A DNA stretch of 64,000 nucleotides from Flavobacterium shii. GTDB lineage: Bacteria; Bacteroidota; Bacteroidia; Flavobacteriales; Flavobacteriaceae. Shown here in pieces: positions 18,695-26,820 of the stretch (positions are counted from its first letter, which is position 1; each line of letters begins with the position of its first letter). Where the stretch lies: NCBI RefSeq assembly GCF_025847235.1, contig NZ_JAOZEW010000008.1, forward strand, positions 124,001 through 188,000, read 5' to 3'. The notes beneath the pieces are model-generated. The model ran no database searches and was not told the origin of the DNA. It saw only the letters and a program-made list of their open reading frames with translations. The position numbers were made by a program, and so were the translations under genes.

Positions 18695-21133
18695 ATGATT
18701 TTGATGAACGAACATAAATCAAATCTATTACGGACTATTTATCTATTATTGTTTTGCGTTGGTTCTTTTGCAAAAGCATCGGCTCAATCTGTTAGTATAT
18801 CAGGTAACGTATTCTCCAATAGGCACACACCATTAGAAGGTGCAATCGTAACGATTCATCCCTCATCTATTACCACTGTTACCAATAAAGAAGGCTCATA
18901 TTCTCTCCAAATACCTAGAGATTCCAAGAAATTGGCTGTTAGTTATTCCGGCTACATCCTCTATGAAATAGAACTTGGTTTGGATAAAAGCTCAAATATA
19001 ATATCAGACATTTTCTTAAAACAAGAGATTAAGGAATTAAAAGAAGTTGTAGTAAGAGATAATCATGCAGCGCATCATAAAAAAGCAGAATCACTTAATC
19101 TGGAAATAGTCAACAGTAGCTTTATTCAGCGTAATCTTGGTGGTAGCTTGATGCAATCTCTCCAAAGATTACCAGGAGTTAAAACTATTTCTATCGGTTC
19201 CGGCAGCTCAAAGCCTCTTATTCGAGGACTAAGTTTCAATCAGGTAATTGTCGTGGAGAATGGTATTAAACATGAAGGACAACAATGGGGAGCCGATCAC
19301 GGTCTTGAAATCGATCAATATGCCGTGAATCGGGTAGCCATTATCAAAGGTCCGTCTTCATTTATCTATGGATCGGACGCCATAAGTGGAGCTATAAATA
19401 TAAAACCTTTACCATTCCCAACTAAGCATGTTTTGGGAGGAAGTGTGGATCTTACCGGCAAAAGCAATAATGAACAATATGGAGGATCGATTAACATATT
19501 CGGACGTAATGACAATTGGTTCTTTGATACCCGAATCACTACAATGGATTATGGAGATTATCGTGTTCCTACCAATTCTGTTAATGTATATAATTACATA
19601 GTGCCTTTGTATAAAAATCATTTACGCAATACGGCTGGGCGTGAACTCGATTTGCATGCAAGTACAGGATATATAAGACAGAGATTTAAATCGGTTTTAT
19701 ATCTAAGTAATATTTATAGCAAAACTGGCTTTTTTGCCAATGCACATGGACTTGAACCCCGAAATGTAGATACAGAACTCCATGATAAATCCAGCAGAGA
19801 TATACAAATGCCCCATCAGGAAGTAAACCATACCAAAATAAGTAATACAACTTCTTTTCAATTGGGTGAGCACAAAGTAGAAACACAATTGGGTTTTCAA
19901 AAGAATTTTCGCCGTGAATGGAGTCATTATGTTAATCATGGTTATATGCCACCCATATATCCCGAAGATATGTATGTACCGCAAGATCTCGAGCGACAAT
20001 ATGATAAAGAAGTATTCTCAGTATCCATTAAAGATGAATTTTCATTAGGCAATCATCAATTTACTGTGGGGATAAATACAGAGTTGCAACAAAATAAGAT
20101 TGGGGGCTGGAGTTTTTTAATACCTGCTTTTACGCAAATTAATTCTGGATTTTTTCTTTATGATAAAATCCAACTAAATGAAAAATGGTTGCTACATGCA
20201 GCATTCCGACTTGATTATGGCAGAATCGAAATGAAGCAATATTCGGATTGGTTTGAAAGTGAAACCACAAACAATAGTCAAACAAAATTCGAATACTTGA
20301 AGCGTTCCGAAGAGCTTACAAGAACATTCAATAGTTTTACCTGGTCGACAGGAATAAATTATAATCTGGAAAAAATTTCTTTGAAAGCCAATATAGGAAC
20401 GAGTTTCAGAATGCCGATTGCCAAAGAACTGGCATCAAATGGTGTGAATTATCATTATTTCAGATTCGAAAAAGGAAATTCCAATTTATCTGCCGAAAAA
20501 TCATATCAGCTAGACCTTGGAATTGAATGGCAGGATACGAAATGGTCTGTGCAGCTAAGTCCGTTTTTGAATTATTTTCCGAATTACATCTACCTAAACC
20601 CTACCGCCAAACACGATGTTTATTACGGAGCAGGAAATCAGGTTTTTGAATACGAACAAAGTAAAGTCATGCGCTATGGTGGAGAATTGCAAACTCGCTA
20701 CCAATTCCTGAAGAATCTAGGTGCCGAAGTTCTGGTAGATTATCTGTATTCCGAACAATTATCGGGTAATAAAAAAGGATATACACTGCCTTTTTCTCCT
20801 CCTGCATCTGTTTTATTCGGTCTTACTTACAGCCCCGAAATAAAGAGACTTAGAGATACTTATTTCTCTCTTGATTATCGATTTACAGCGCAACAAAATC
20901 AAATCGTTCCACCGGAAAGAAAAACGGCAAGCAATAATGTTTTCAATCTTGCTATGGGCACAATGGTAAAAGCAGGACAACAGGAGTTATCGATTTCCTT
21001 GCAGGTTCAAAACTTATTTAATACAAAGTATCTCAATCATACGAGCTTTTACAGATTAATTGAACTTCCTGAAGCTAGCAGAAATATAATTCTATCTATC
21101 AAAATTCCCTTTTTAATACTTAAACAAAAATAA
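18695..21133 (+). CDS. TonB-dependent outer-membrane receptor, probable metal uptake
   Basis: The receptor has 812 residues: a signal peptide (to about residue 32), a carboxypeptidase-regulatory-like domain (about 34-115), a plug (about 135-235) with LQRLPGVKTISIGSGSSKP, LIRGLSFNQV, and FIYGSDAISGAINI, then a 22-strand-type barrel ending in LFNTKYLNHTS...IILSIKIPF. The plug loop IKHEGQQWGADHGLEID, with His and acidic residues, is typical of receptors of the metal/ZnuD-like group rather than SusC. There is no SusD partner; DUF4625 lipoproteins flank it. An in-frame ATG at 18704 is an alternative start. Metal import, most likely zinc, is inferred from the neighbours and the promoter palindrome. 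Confidence 0.9.
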   Translation: MILMNEHKSNLLRTIYLLLFCVGSFAKASAQSVSISGNVFSNRHTPLEGAIVTIHPSSITTVTNKEGSYSLQIPRDSKKLAVSYSGYILYEIELGLDKSSNIISDIFLKQEIKELKEVVVRDNHAAHHKKAESLNLEIVNSSFIQRNLGGSLMQSLQRLPGVKTISIGSGSSKPLIRGLSFNQVIVVENGIKHEGQQWGADHGLEIDQYAVNRVAIIKGPSSFIYGSDAISGAINIKPLPFPTKHVLGGSVDLTGKSNNEQYGGSINIFGRNDNWFFDTRITTMDYGDYRVPTNSVNVYNYIVPLYKNHLRNTAGRELDLHASTGYIRQRFKSVLYLSNIYSKTGFFANAHGLEPRNVDTELHDKSSRDIQMPHQEVNHTKISNTTSFQLGEHKVETQLGFQKNFRREWSHYVNHGYMPPIYPEDMYVPQDLERQYDKEVFSVSIKDEFSLGNHQFTVGINTELQQNKIGGWSFLIPAFTQINSGFFLYDKIQLNEKWLLHAAFRLDYGRIEMKQYSDWFESETTNNSQTKFEYLKRSEELTRTFNSFTWSTGINYNLEKISLKANIGTSFRMPIAKELASNGVNYHYFRFEKGNSNLSAEKSYQLDLGIEWQDTKWSVQLSPFLNYFPNYIYLNPTAKHDVYYGAGNQVFEYEQSKVMRYGGELQTRYQFLKNLGAEVLVDYLYSEQLSGNKKGYTLPFSPPASVLFGLTYSPEIKRLRDTYFSLDYRFTAQQNQIVPPERKTASNNVFNLAMGTMVKAGQQELSISLQVQNLFNTKYLNHTSFYRLIELPEASRNIILSIKIPFLILKQK

Positions 21134-21163
21134 TATGAACAAATTTAAACAAACAAAAACCTT

Positions 21164-22081
21164 ATGAAAAAAGCAAAATTATTTCCCCTGTTTTTACTAT
21201 TTGCCAGTACATTTACAGCCTGTAATAATGATGATGAGAAACCCGAAGTTTTAAAACCTACAGCCAAGAATATTGAAATTGGCAGTGGTAATAATAAACA
21301 AGGTCAAATTGGTCGTGATTTTCACTTTAATGCCGATGTCACGGCTGGAGGCAAAATTGCCGATGTACAACTTAAAATACTTCCTAAAAAAGGAGAAAAA
21401 TACGCAACCGATTGGAAATTGGAACTAATCTGGAATGAATACATTGGTGCTAAAAATACAACTGTACACAAACACTTTAATATCCCTAATGATGCTCCCG
21501 AAGGTAAGTATGATTTTTATTTTATAGTATTGGATACCAATGGATCTAAACTGGAAATTAAAGAAGACCTTACTATTGTTCACCCTGCCAATTTACCCAC
21601 AGATCCGGTAATTGGACGAGATATGATTTCCCGAAATGAAACCTTAATTTACCATATGGGAACTTGGGTAGAGCCAGAACTAATCTTCAAAAAGAATGAT
21701 GAATTAACGGCTCATGCACAGATAAGCCAAATAAAAGGTGATGGAATATTATATTCTGTTCTTATTAAAAAAAGCGCCAATTATCATCCTGAGAGTATTG
21801 ATAATCTAGATTTTAATAAAGTAATTGTGATTTCAAAAGTCGAACATAAAGACCTTGCTCCTGCATCTAAGATTACAACATTGCAAAAAGTAAACGACGT
21901 TTGGGGAGGTGAAAAAATTCTAATAGGAGCTCCAAATGATGCAAATAAACCTAATGCAAATCCTATAACTAATGAAAAAATATGGGAATCTGGTGTATAT
22001 AATTGGGTAGTATTGTATAAAAATACAACATACAATCTAAATGTATATAAATCAATGCCTATTACAATTAACTACCAATAA
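21164..22081 (+). CDS. DUF4625-type lipoprotein
   Basis: A 305-residue lipoprotein: signal with lipobox FTAC at about residues 17-20, an acidic linker (NNDDEKPE), then an Ig-like DUF4625 domain at about 30-145 and a second beta-rich domain at about 155-300. It contains HKHFNIP and other scattered His. It lies 30 bp after the TonB receptor gene and is last in the apparent operon, since a terminator follows at 22116. It shares the lipobox context and fold pattern with the 161-residue protein at 18209, so the two may be paralogues that capture ligand for the receptor. Molecular function is unknown. Confidence 0.85.
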   Translation: MKKAKLFPLFLLFASTFTACNNDDEKPEVLKPTAKNIEIGSGNNKQGQIGRDFHFNADVTAGGKIADVQLKILPKKGEKYATDWKLELIWNEYIGAKNTTVHKHFNIPNDAPEGKYDFYFIVLDTNGSKLEIKEDLTIVHPANLPTDPVIGRDMISRNETLIYHMGTWVEPELIFKKNDELTAHAQISQIKGDGILYSVLIKKSANYHPESIDNLDFNKVIVISKVEHKDLAPASKITTLQKVNDVWGGEKILIGAPNDANKPNANPITNEKIWESGVYNWVVLYKNTTYNLNVYKSMPITINYQ

Positions 22082-22115
22082 ATTGAAGCGAATAAGTATT
22101 AATCAGTAGTAAGAT

Positions 22116-22147
22116 AAACCGTCTAAAAAATCTAGACGGTTTTTTAT
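22116..22147 (+). terminator. Intrinsic terminator after the metal-uptake locus
   Basis: AAACCGTCTA (22116-22125), a 7-nt loop and TAGACGGTTT (22133-22142), with a run of T to 22145. A perfect 10-bp stem; it also lies at the 3' end of the convergent small HTH gene, so it may serve both strands. Confidence 0.9.
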
Positions 22148-22365
22148 TTATCTATAAATTTAAAAAAATCTGAAAGCTTTATATTCCTTGCTTCACAAAT
22201 TTTATTGAGTGTGTATAGTGTTATCGTGTAATCTTTATCTTTTACTAATCTGCGAACAGTTTTTTCATCGATATTATGATTTAGTGCGAATTCAGTTTTT
22301 GGCTGAATTGTACCAATCCATTCAGTTACAATATAATCACATATTTTTCTGTTCAAGTCTGTCAT
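22144..22365 (-). CDS. Small Cro/CI-type helix-turn-helix protein
   Basis: The 73-residue protein is a single XRE/Cro-like HTH domain: a helix with KICDYIVTEWIG, then FALNHNIDEKTVRRLVKD as the recognition part and YTITLYTLNKICEARNIKLS, the usual third/fourth helix pattern. There is no sensor domain. A perfect CGGACA-N2-TGTCCG palindrome lies 36 bp before its start. It is convergent with the metal-uptake locus. Targets unknown; self-regulation is plausible. Confidence 0.75.
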   Translation of the reverse strand: MTDLNRKICDYIVTEWIGTIQPKTEFALNHNIDEKTVRRLVKDKDYTITLYTLNKICEARNIKLSDFFKFIDK

Positions 22366-22400
22366 ATAAACAAATTAAAACGTAAATCATTAAAGTTTAT

Positions 22401-22414
22401 CGGACAACTGTCCG
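22401..22414. promoter_or_regulatory. Palindrome CGGACAACTGTCCG, likely operator
   Basis: A perfect inverted repeat with 6-bp arms lies between the divergent small HTH gene (starts 22365) and the TATATTTG box at 22433-22440. A CI-like protein bound here could affect both directions. Confidence 0.5.
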
Positions 22415-22432
22415 AATATTGAAATGTTTTGT

Positions 22433-22562
22433 TATATTTGTTTCAATCTTAATCACGTGTGAGAAACGGATTTTTAAATACCACGAAGAGATAAGTGATG
22501 ATGCTCACGTCCTTGAGAACGACGTGAGCTCACTTATTTTATTGTATCTCCCATGATTAATG
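22433..22562 (+). ncRNA. Candidate structured RNA or 5' leader with nested hairpins
   Basis: A TATATTTG -7-like box (22433-22440) would start a transcript near 22447. Outer arms TTAATCA (22449-22455) and TGATTAA (22554-22560) enclose a strong hairpin: ATAAGTGA (22491-22498) pairs with TCACTTAT (22530-22537), then after a 4-nt bulge GCTCACGTC (22503-22511) pairs with GACGTGAGC (22521-22529) around a 9-nt loop. No matching -33 box was found and no U-run follows, so it may be a small RNA or the leader of the YdjM-like gene at 22647. I do not recognise it as a known RNA family. Confidence 0.5.
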
Positions 22563-22646
22563 ATAAAAGAAAGTACTTAAAAAAGTTATTTTAGAAGCTG
22601 CATAATAACCTCCATTCTGTTTAAATTTGCTACTTAACAATAACTC

Positions 22647-23642
22647 ATGGATTCTTTTACTCAGATTGTTCTAGGAATTGCAACAGCCGAATTATGTGCA
22701 GGCAAAAAACTGCAACGAAAAACACTTTTATATGGTGCAATTCTAGGCACTATCCCTGACTTAGATGTTGTAGTGGGACAGTTTTTAAATCCTGTAGAGG
22801 GCGTAGCAATACATCGGGGATTAAGCCATTCATTGCTTTTTTTCTTATTGCTTTCGCCAATTTTAGGCTGGATTATTACCAAAATAGAACGGGGAAAAAT
22901 CAACTTGCGTAGTGCCAGCATAATGGTATTCTGGTGTTTATTGACACATGTATTGCTAGATATGTTTACCTCATGGGGAACACAAATTTTCTGGCCTCTA
23001 CCCGACCGAATAGCCTTTAAAACTATTTTTGTAATTGATCCACTGTATACTCTGCCATTACTAATATACCTCATTTTAGCCTGGCGAAAACCTACTTTTT
23101 CCTTACGAAGAAAGTATGTTTTGCGAGGTATCTATATAAGTTCATTTTATCTGTTATTAACTTGTGTTTTGAAGCTTTATGCCTTAGAACAATTTAAAAA
23201 TGCACTAAAGCAACAAAACGTAACTTATGATAATCTAATTGTAAAACCAACAGCTTTCAATTGTATTTTATGGAATGCCAATGTAGCCACAAAAGATGCT
23301 TATCTTCTGGGAGACTATTCCTTAATTGATAGTCAGCCGGTTACTTTTAAACGTTATAAAAAAAATGATATCCTATCGCAACAACTCGCTGGAAACCCAG
23401 ATTTTGAAACCTTAAAAATTGTTAGTGAAGGATGGTATATCGTAACCAAAAAAGATAATGAATACTACTTTAATGACTTGCGTTTTGGGTTGCTAAATAA
23501 AGATCCTCAAAACCCACAATTTGCTTTTAGCTATATTTTTAAAGATGAAAACGGAAAGTTTAAAGCCCAAGAAGTTCCAAAACAAAAACGCGATGGAAAA
23601 ATTTTAATGCAAGGGATTTTAGAAAGGATTAAAGGGAATTAA
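22647..23642 (+). CDS. YdjM-like metal-dependent hydrolase family membrane protein
   Basis: The 331-residue protein belongs to the LexA-binding inner-membrane hydrolase-like family (YdjM type). Signatures are MDSFTQIVLGIATAELCAGK at the start, GTIPDLDVV, HRGLSHSLLF near residue 55 and LLTHVLLDMFTSWGTQIFWP near residue 100. The His/Asp set is the proposed metal site. About four or five hydrophobic helices lie in residues 1-185; the C-terminal 150 residues are soluble. The enzymatic activity of the family has not been established. The upstream 280 bp holds the structured element at 22447-22562. Confidence 0.88.
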   Translation: MDSFTQIVLGIATAELCAGKKLQRKTLLYGAILGTIPDLDVVVGQFLNPVEGVAIHRGLSHSLLFFLLLSPILGWIITKIERGKINLRSASIMVFWCLLTHVLLDMFTSWGTQIFWPLPDRIAFKTIFVIDPLYTLPLLIYLILAWRKPTFSLRRKYVLRGIYISSFYLLLTCVLKLYALEQFKNALKQQNVTYDNLIVKPTAFNCILWNANVATKDAYLLGDYSLIDSQPVTFKRYKKNDILSQQLAGNPDFETLKIVSEGWYIVTKKDNEYYFNDLRFGLLNKDPQNPQFAFSYIFKDENGKFKAQEVPKQKRDGKILMQGILERIKGN

Positions 23643-23749
23643 TGAATTTTTATTTTAAAAAAATAAACCCCAACGGTGTGACAGCAATCATTAAGATAAG
23701 CATAGATATCGCTCCGTTTAATCTTTATAATTCTATCTAACTCTTTACG

Positions 23750-23881
23750 AAAGGAACGCAGATGATACGAATTTACAAAAGTAAAGACGCGGATTAAAAA
23801 ATGATTTTTAAAAATAATAGATAGAAAATCCGTTTAATCTGTGTTTTCGCCTTGGCGAATCCGTATCATCCGCGTTCCTTT
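23750..23881. repeat. Dispersed inverted repeat, family C
   Basis: The 304-bp gap 23643-23946 has no gene. AAAGGAACGCAGATGATACG (from 23750) is matched by the near reverse complement CGTATCATCCGCGTTCCTTT (to 23881), with inner partial arms GCGGATTAAA and TTTAATCTGTG. From general knowledge, sequences of this kind are common between genes in Flavobacterium; function unknown. Confidence 0.6.
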
Positions 23882-23946
23882 ATAGACAATTCTATCTCAC
23901 CCATTTAAAGCCTGTGGATTAAAAATAATTACACCACAGCTTAAAA

Positions 23947-24744
23947 TTATTCTTTGTTTGTAAAGAATTGATTTAAATGAAATAACTGAGTAACCGCAGC
24001 TTTAGACCAATATGCTGCATTGTGCTCTCCCGGACGTTCTTCATAAATATGAGGTACTCCTAACGTGATTAGTTGCAAATGCAATTTTCTGTTTTGTTCT
24101 AATAAATAATCTTCTGTTCCACAACTAATAAGGATTTTTTGTTTAGAATTTTTTAGTTTTTCTATCTGTGACAAAGCAGTATAGTTTTTCCAATTTTCAG
24201 GATTGTCACCTAATATTTTTGGTATACCATAATCTTTTGCTGCAGGAGTAAAATCTACAGCAGCACATATACTCCCTATGGCACTAAATATATCCTGATG
24301 TCTGGACCCAAGATATAATGCTCCATGACCTCCCATACTCCAACCCATTATTGCAGTTTTAGATTGATCGGATTTGTAATTTTTTTGAACATACCCAACT
24401 AGTTCTTTGGTAATAAATGTTTCGTACTTAGAATTTGTGCTTTCACTGTCGATATACCAACTGTCAAAATTTCCATCAGGCAAGACAAAAATCATCCCCA
24501 TTTGTTTACTCAAAGATGTTAAAGCTGGAATATCCTGAATTAAGGTTCTTTTTGGGTAACCACTATAACCATGTAAAATGTAAACTGTTGGATATTTCTT
24601 TTCTGTGTTTGCTGACGGATGAACCACCAATGTTTTAACTTCTTTTTTCATAGAAGGGCTATACACTTTTAATGTGTCAACCTTTTGAGAAAAGGCTTGA
24701 AATCCAATACTCAAAAAAGATAATGTAACTAATAATACTTTCAT
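23947..24744 (-). CDS. Secreted esterase of the esterase D/Est_A family
   Basis: The 265-residue protein has a signal peptide (about 1-19, ends AFSQ) and one alpha/beta-hydrolase domain of the Putative_esterase type. The catalytic triad is readable: S136 in GWSMGGHG, D212 in GTEDYLLEQ and H241 in PGEHNAAYW; ILHGYSG near residue 57 supplies the oxyanion strand. Relatives include acetylxylan/feruloyl esterases and S-formylglutathione hydrolases. Export argues for an extracytoplasmic ester substrate such as acetylated carbohydrate; the exact substrate is not known. A TACCTTTG -7 box lies at 24777-24770. It is divergent from the Crp/Fnr gene at 24910. Confidence 0.88.
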   Translation of the reverse strand: MKVLLVTLSFLSIGFQAFSQKVDTLKVYSPSMKKEVKTLVVHPSANTEKKYPTVYILHGYSGYPKRTLIQDIPALTSLSKQMGMIFVLPDGNFDSWYIDSESTNSKYETFITKELVGYVQKNYKSDQSKTAIMGWSMGGHGALYLGSRHQDIFSAIGSICAAVDFTPAAKDYGIPKILGDNPENWKNYTALSQIEKLKNSKQKILISCGTEDYLLEQNRKLHLQLITLGVPHIYEERPGEHNAAYWSKAAVTQLFHLNQFFTNKE

Positions 24745-24909
24745 TTTATTTTGTTTTTAATATTTAAAACAAAGGTATAGTCACTCCTTTTTCAAAACAT
24801 GTACATATGTTGAGGAAATAAATATTTGCCTTAATTCCACTAAATAAAATCGATTTGATCCTCCATAATTGAAAATAAAACAATCCAAAAATCAATACCT
24901 TTGTAATCT

Positions 24910-25512
24910 ATGACATCATTTTGGGAATATATAAACAGTTACGCAACGATATCTGAGGAATCGAAAGCAGCTTGGACAATCTTATTAAAAAAAACAGAAC
25001 TTGTCAAGGGTAGTTATTTTCTAGAGGAAGGTAGCGTACCCAAAAAAATTGCTTTTGTAAAAAAGGGATTGCTTTCCTATGATTATGTAAATGATAAAGG
25101 AGAAAAAGTAATCAAGAGGTTTTTTACCGAGAACTCATTAGTCACATCTACAAGTGCATTGCTGAAACAAGAGCCCAGTATTTTTTCTATTAAGGCTCTG
25201 GAAAATTGTGAATTAATCACTTACCCGTTTGAAGACCTAAGAGAATTGACGCTAAAACATACTGATATAGCCGCTTTTTACATCGCCTATCTGGAACGCC
25301 ATTGGGTAATTGAAAAAGAATTTGAAGAAATCACTCTTAAAGCAGATACTGCAAAACAAAGATATCTAGAATTCGAAAAAAATCATCCTGACCTTATAAC
25401 ACGACTCAAACTTCATCATATTGCCTCCTATCTTGCAATTACTCCTACGCAACTTAGCCGAATTAGGGCTAGTAATTTTGCAGCAGCAAATGATGAATCT
25501 ATATCTGGATAA
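24910..25512 (+). CDS. Crp/Fnr-family transcriptional regulator
   Basis: This 200-residue protein has a cyclic-nucleotide-binding fold at about 25-125 (GSYFLEEGSVPKKIAFVKKG) and a C-terminal HTH at about 165-190 (HHIASYLAITPTQLSRIRA). The recognition helix lacks the RExxxR of CRP. A TACCTTTG box at 24896-24903 ends only 7 bp before the ATG, so the mRNA may have almost no leader. It is divergent from the secreted esterase gene, a possible target. Proteins of this subgroup are numerous in Flavobacterium; their effectors are mostly unknown. Confidence 0.87.
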   Translation: MTSFWEYINSYATISEESKAAWTILLKKTELVKGSYFLEEGSVPKKIAFVKKGLLSYDYVNDKGEKVIKRFFTENSLVTSTSALLKQEPSIFSIKALENCELITYPFEDLRELTLKHTDIAAFYIAYLERHWVIEKEFEEITLKADTAKQRYLEFEKNHPDLITRLKLHHIASYLAITPTQLSRIRASNFAAANDESISG

Positions 25513-25546
25513 TTAAACAATTTTAATATTCTTTCCCGAATTATAA

Positions 25547-26092
25547 TCAATTTTGGGACTCTATTTCATTTTTAAAATAGTGCTTACTGGTATTTTTCTC
25601 ATAATAACATATTGACAAATGAGATTGTACGGGAAACATTAAAGTTTCTAATCCATTTATGTCTTCACAATTTTTGGAGACCAGATAACATCCCTCTATA
25701 ATATCCATTAGTGTTAATAATGGAGAGTAAAAGGTAATCCCTATTTTATGCTTAGATTGGTCTGTAATATCCGAATTTACGATGTCTAATTGATAATTGG
25801 TAAATGGCAAATAATTATTTCCAAGCACATCTGTAACCCGATGAAGATTGCCTTTAAGTTGCGCCACATATCCACTTGCTGCAATGCCAACTAAATAGTG
25901 CAATTGAGCTGCTTTTTCATTTTCGGTCAATAATTCTCTAAAACTATTTTTGAGGTTTTCCTCTGGATTAAATTGCTGATTTTGCATCAAATATTCCTTG
26001 TATGTATCTTCCCAAACATATTTATCCCATGTAAGCGTCGATGTATTGTCGATTACAATGCGATATGCCAACCGTATTTTAGCTTTATACAT
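25547..26092 (-). CDS. Unknown protein, last gene of the dioxygenase/pirin operon
   Basis: An upstream start at 26140 would overlap the pirin gene by 35 bp, so I prefer the ATG at 26092, giving 181 residues (MYKAKIRLAYRIVIDN). I do not recognise the family. There is no signal peptide or membrane helix, and it appears alpha/beta-mixed with a hydrophobic middle (HYLVGIAASGYVAQLKG) and a C-terminal Cys/Tyr patch (SHLSICYYEKN). The predicted start lies 13 bp after the pirin stop, so it is probably co-transcribed with pirin and the dioxygenase. Confidence 0.65.
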   Translation of the reverse strand: MYKAKIRLAYRIVIDNTSTLTWDKYVWEDTYKEYLMQNQQFNPEENLKNSFRELLTENEKAAQLHYLVGIAASGYVAQLKGNLHRVTDVLGNNYLPFTNYQLDIVNSDITDQSKHKIGITFYSPLLTLMDIIEGCYLVSKNCEDINGLETLMFPVQSHLSICYYEKNTSKHYFKNEIESQN

Positions 26093-26105
26093 AAGACTTA
26101 TATAT

Positions 26106-26807
26106 TTACATTGGAACTTCGAGCAGTAATAAAATAGCATTCTCAGAGAGTGCTTCCCATTCTACCGTTTCTATATCATTTAAACTCAAACCGTCTTTTT
26201 CTTGTAACAATCTGTTTTCTATTTCAAATGCGCCATTTATAACAAAAACGAAAACTCCGTTTAAATTATTTTTCAATGTATACGAACCTTCTTTTCTTCC
26301 ATCATAGATACCAATAAAACCCATTGTATTGGAGAAATAAAAAAGAAGATTCATTTTATTCCTTTCAGAAAAACTAAATTCAAATGAAGCAGAATTTTCT
26401 TTAGAATTTAAAATTTTAGGTGAAAACCAAATCTCTAAATAACTCACATTTTCCAATTTATAAGGATTAGAAAGCTCAAATGACATTCCCTTTTTTACCG
26501 AAATATGTTTTATTTGTTCAATTCTGATAAAATCCTCAGTACCCAAATTGTCTTTATAAACGATTCCGCCAAAAAGAGGCAATAGAATCACTTCCGTATC
26601 AGCATCAATTAATCTGGATATCTTTTGCAAAGGAGCCAATATTCCTTCATTTAAAACTTCCAAAGTACCAAACGGCTTTCTCGAATCGTCTTGATAAGTT
26701 CCAAAATTGAAAGTAGCCAAATTTAGAAAAGCATCCGATTTAGAAATACCTCGTAAATCGGATTTAAAAATTTGTGCAGGTGATTGTTTAATCATCATAA
26801 TAGTCAT
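26106..26807 (-). CDS. Pirin-like bicupin protein
   Basis: About 233 residues from the ATG at 26807 (another ATG at 26798 is equally possible; 26816 would need TTG). The N-terminal half resembles the pirin cupin (FGTLEVLNEGILAPLQ, then VILLPLFGGIVYKD); the C-terminal half has the pirin pattern GVFVFVINGAFEIENRLLQE, GLSLNDIETVEWEA, NAILLLLEVP. The His-x-His iron ligands typical of bacterial pirin/YhaK are not evident, so it may be a non-catalytic relative. It lies 13 bp after the lipoprotein dioxygenase gene; pirins are often tied to dioxygenase or redox functions. Exact role unknown. Confidence 0.68.
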   Translation of the reverse strand: MTIMMIKQSPAQIFKSDLRGISKSDAFLNLATFNFGTYQDDSRKPFGTLEVLNEGILAPLQKISRLIDADTEVILLPLFGGIVYKDNLGTEDFIRIEQIKHISVKKGMSFELSNPYKLENVSYLEIWFSPKILNSKENSASFEFSFSERNKMNLLFYFSNTMGFIGIYDGRKEGSYTLKNNLNGVFVFVINGAFEIENRLLQEKDGLSLNDIETVEWEALSENAILLLLEVPM

Positions 26808-26820
26808 TAAAATCAATTAT

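Noticed and set aside
22447-22562. 6S, 4.5S or tmRNA
   Set aside because: Too short for 6S, and none of the conserved SRP or tmRNA sequence blocks is present.
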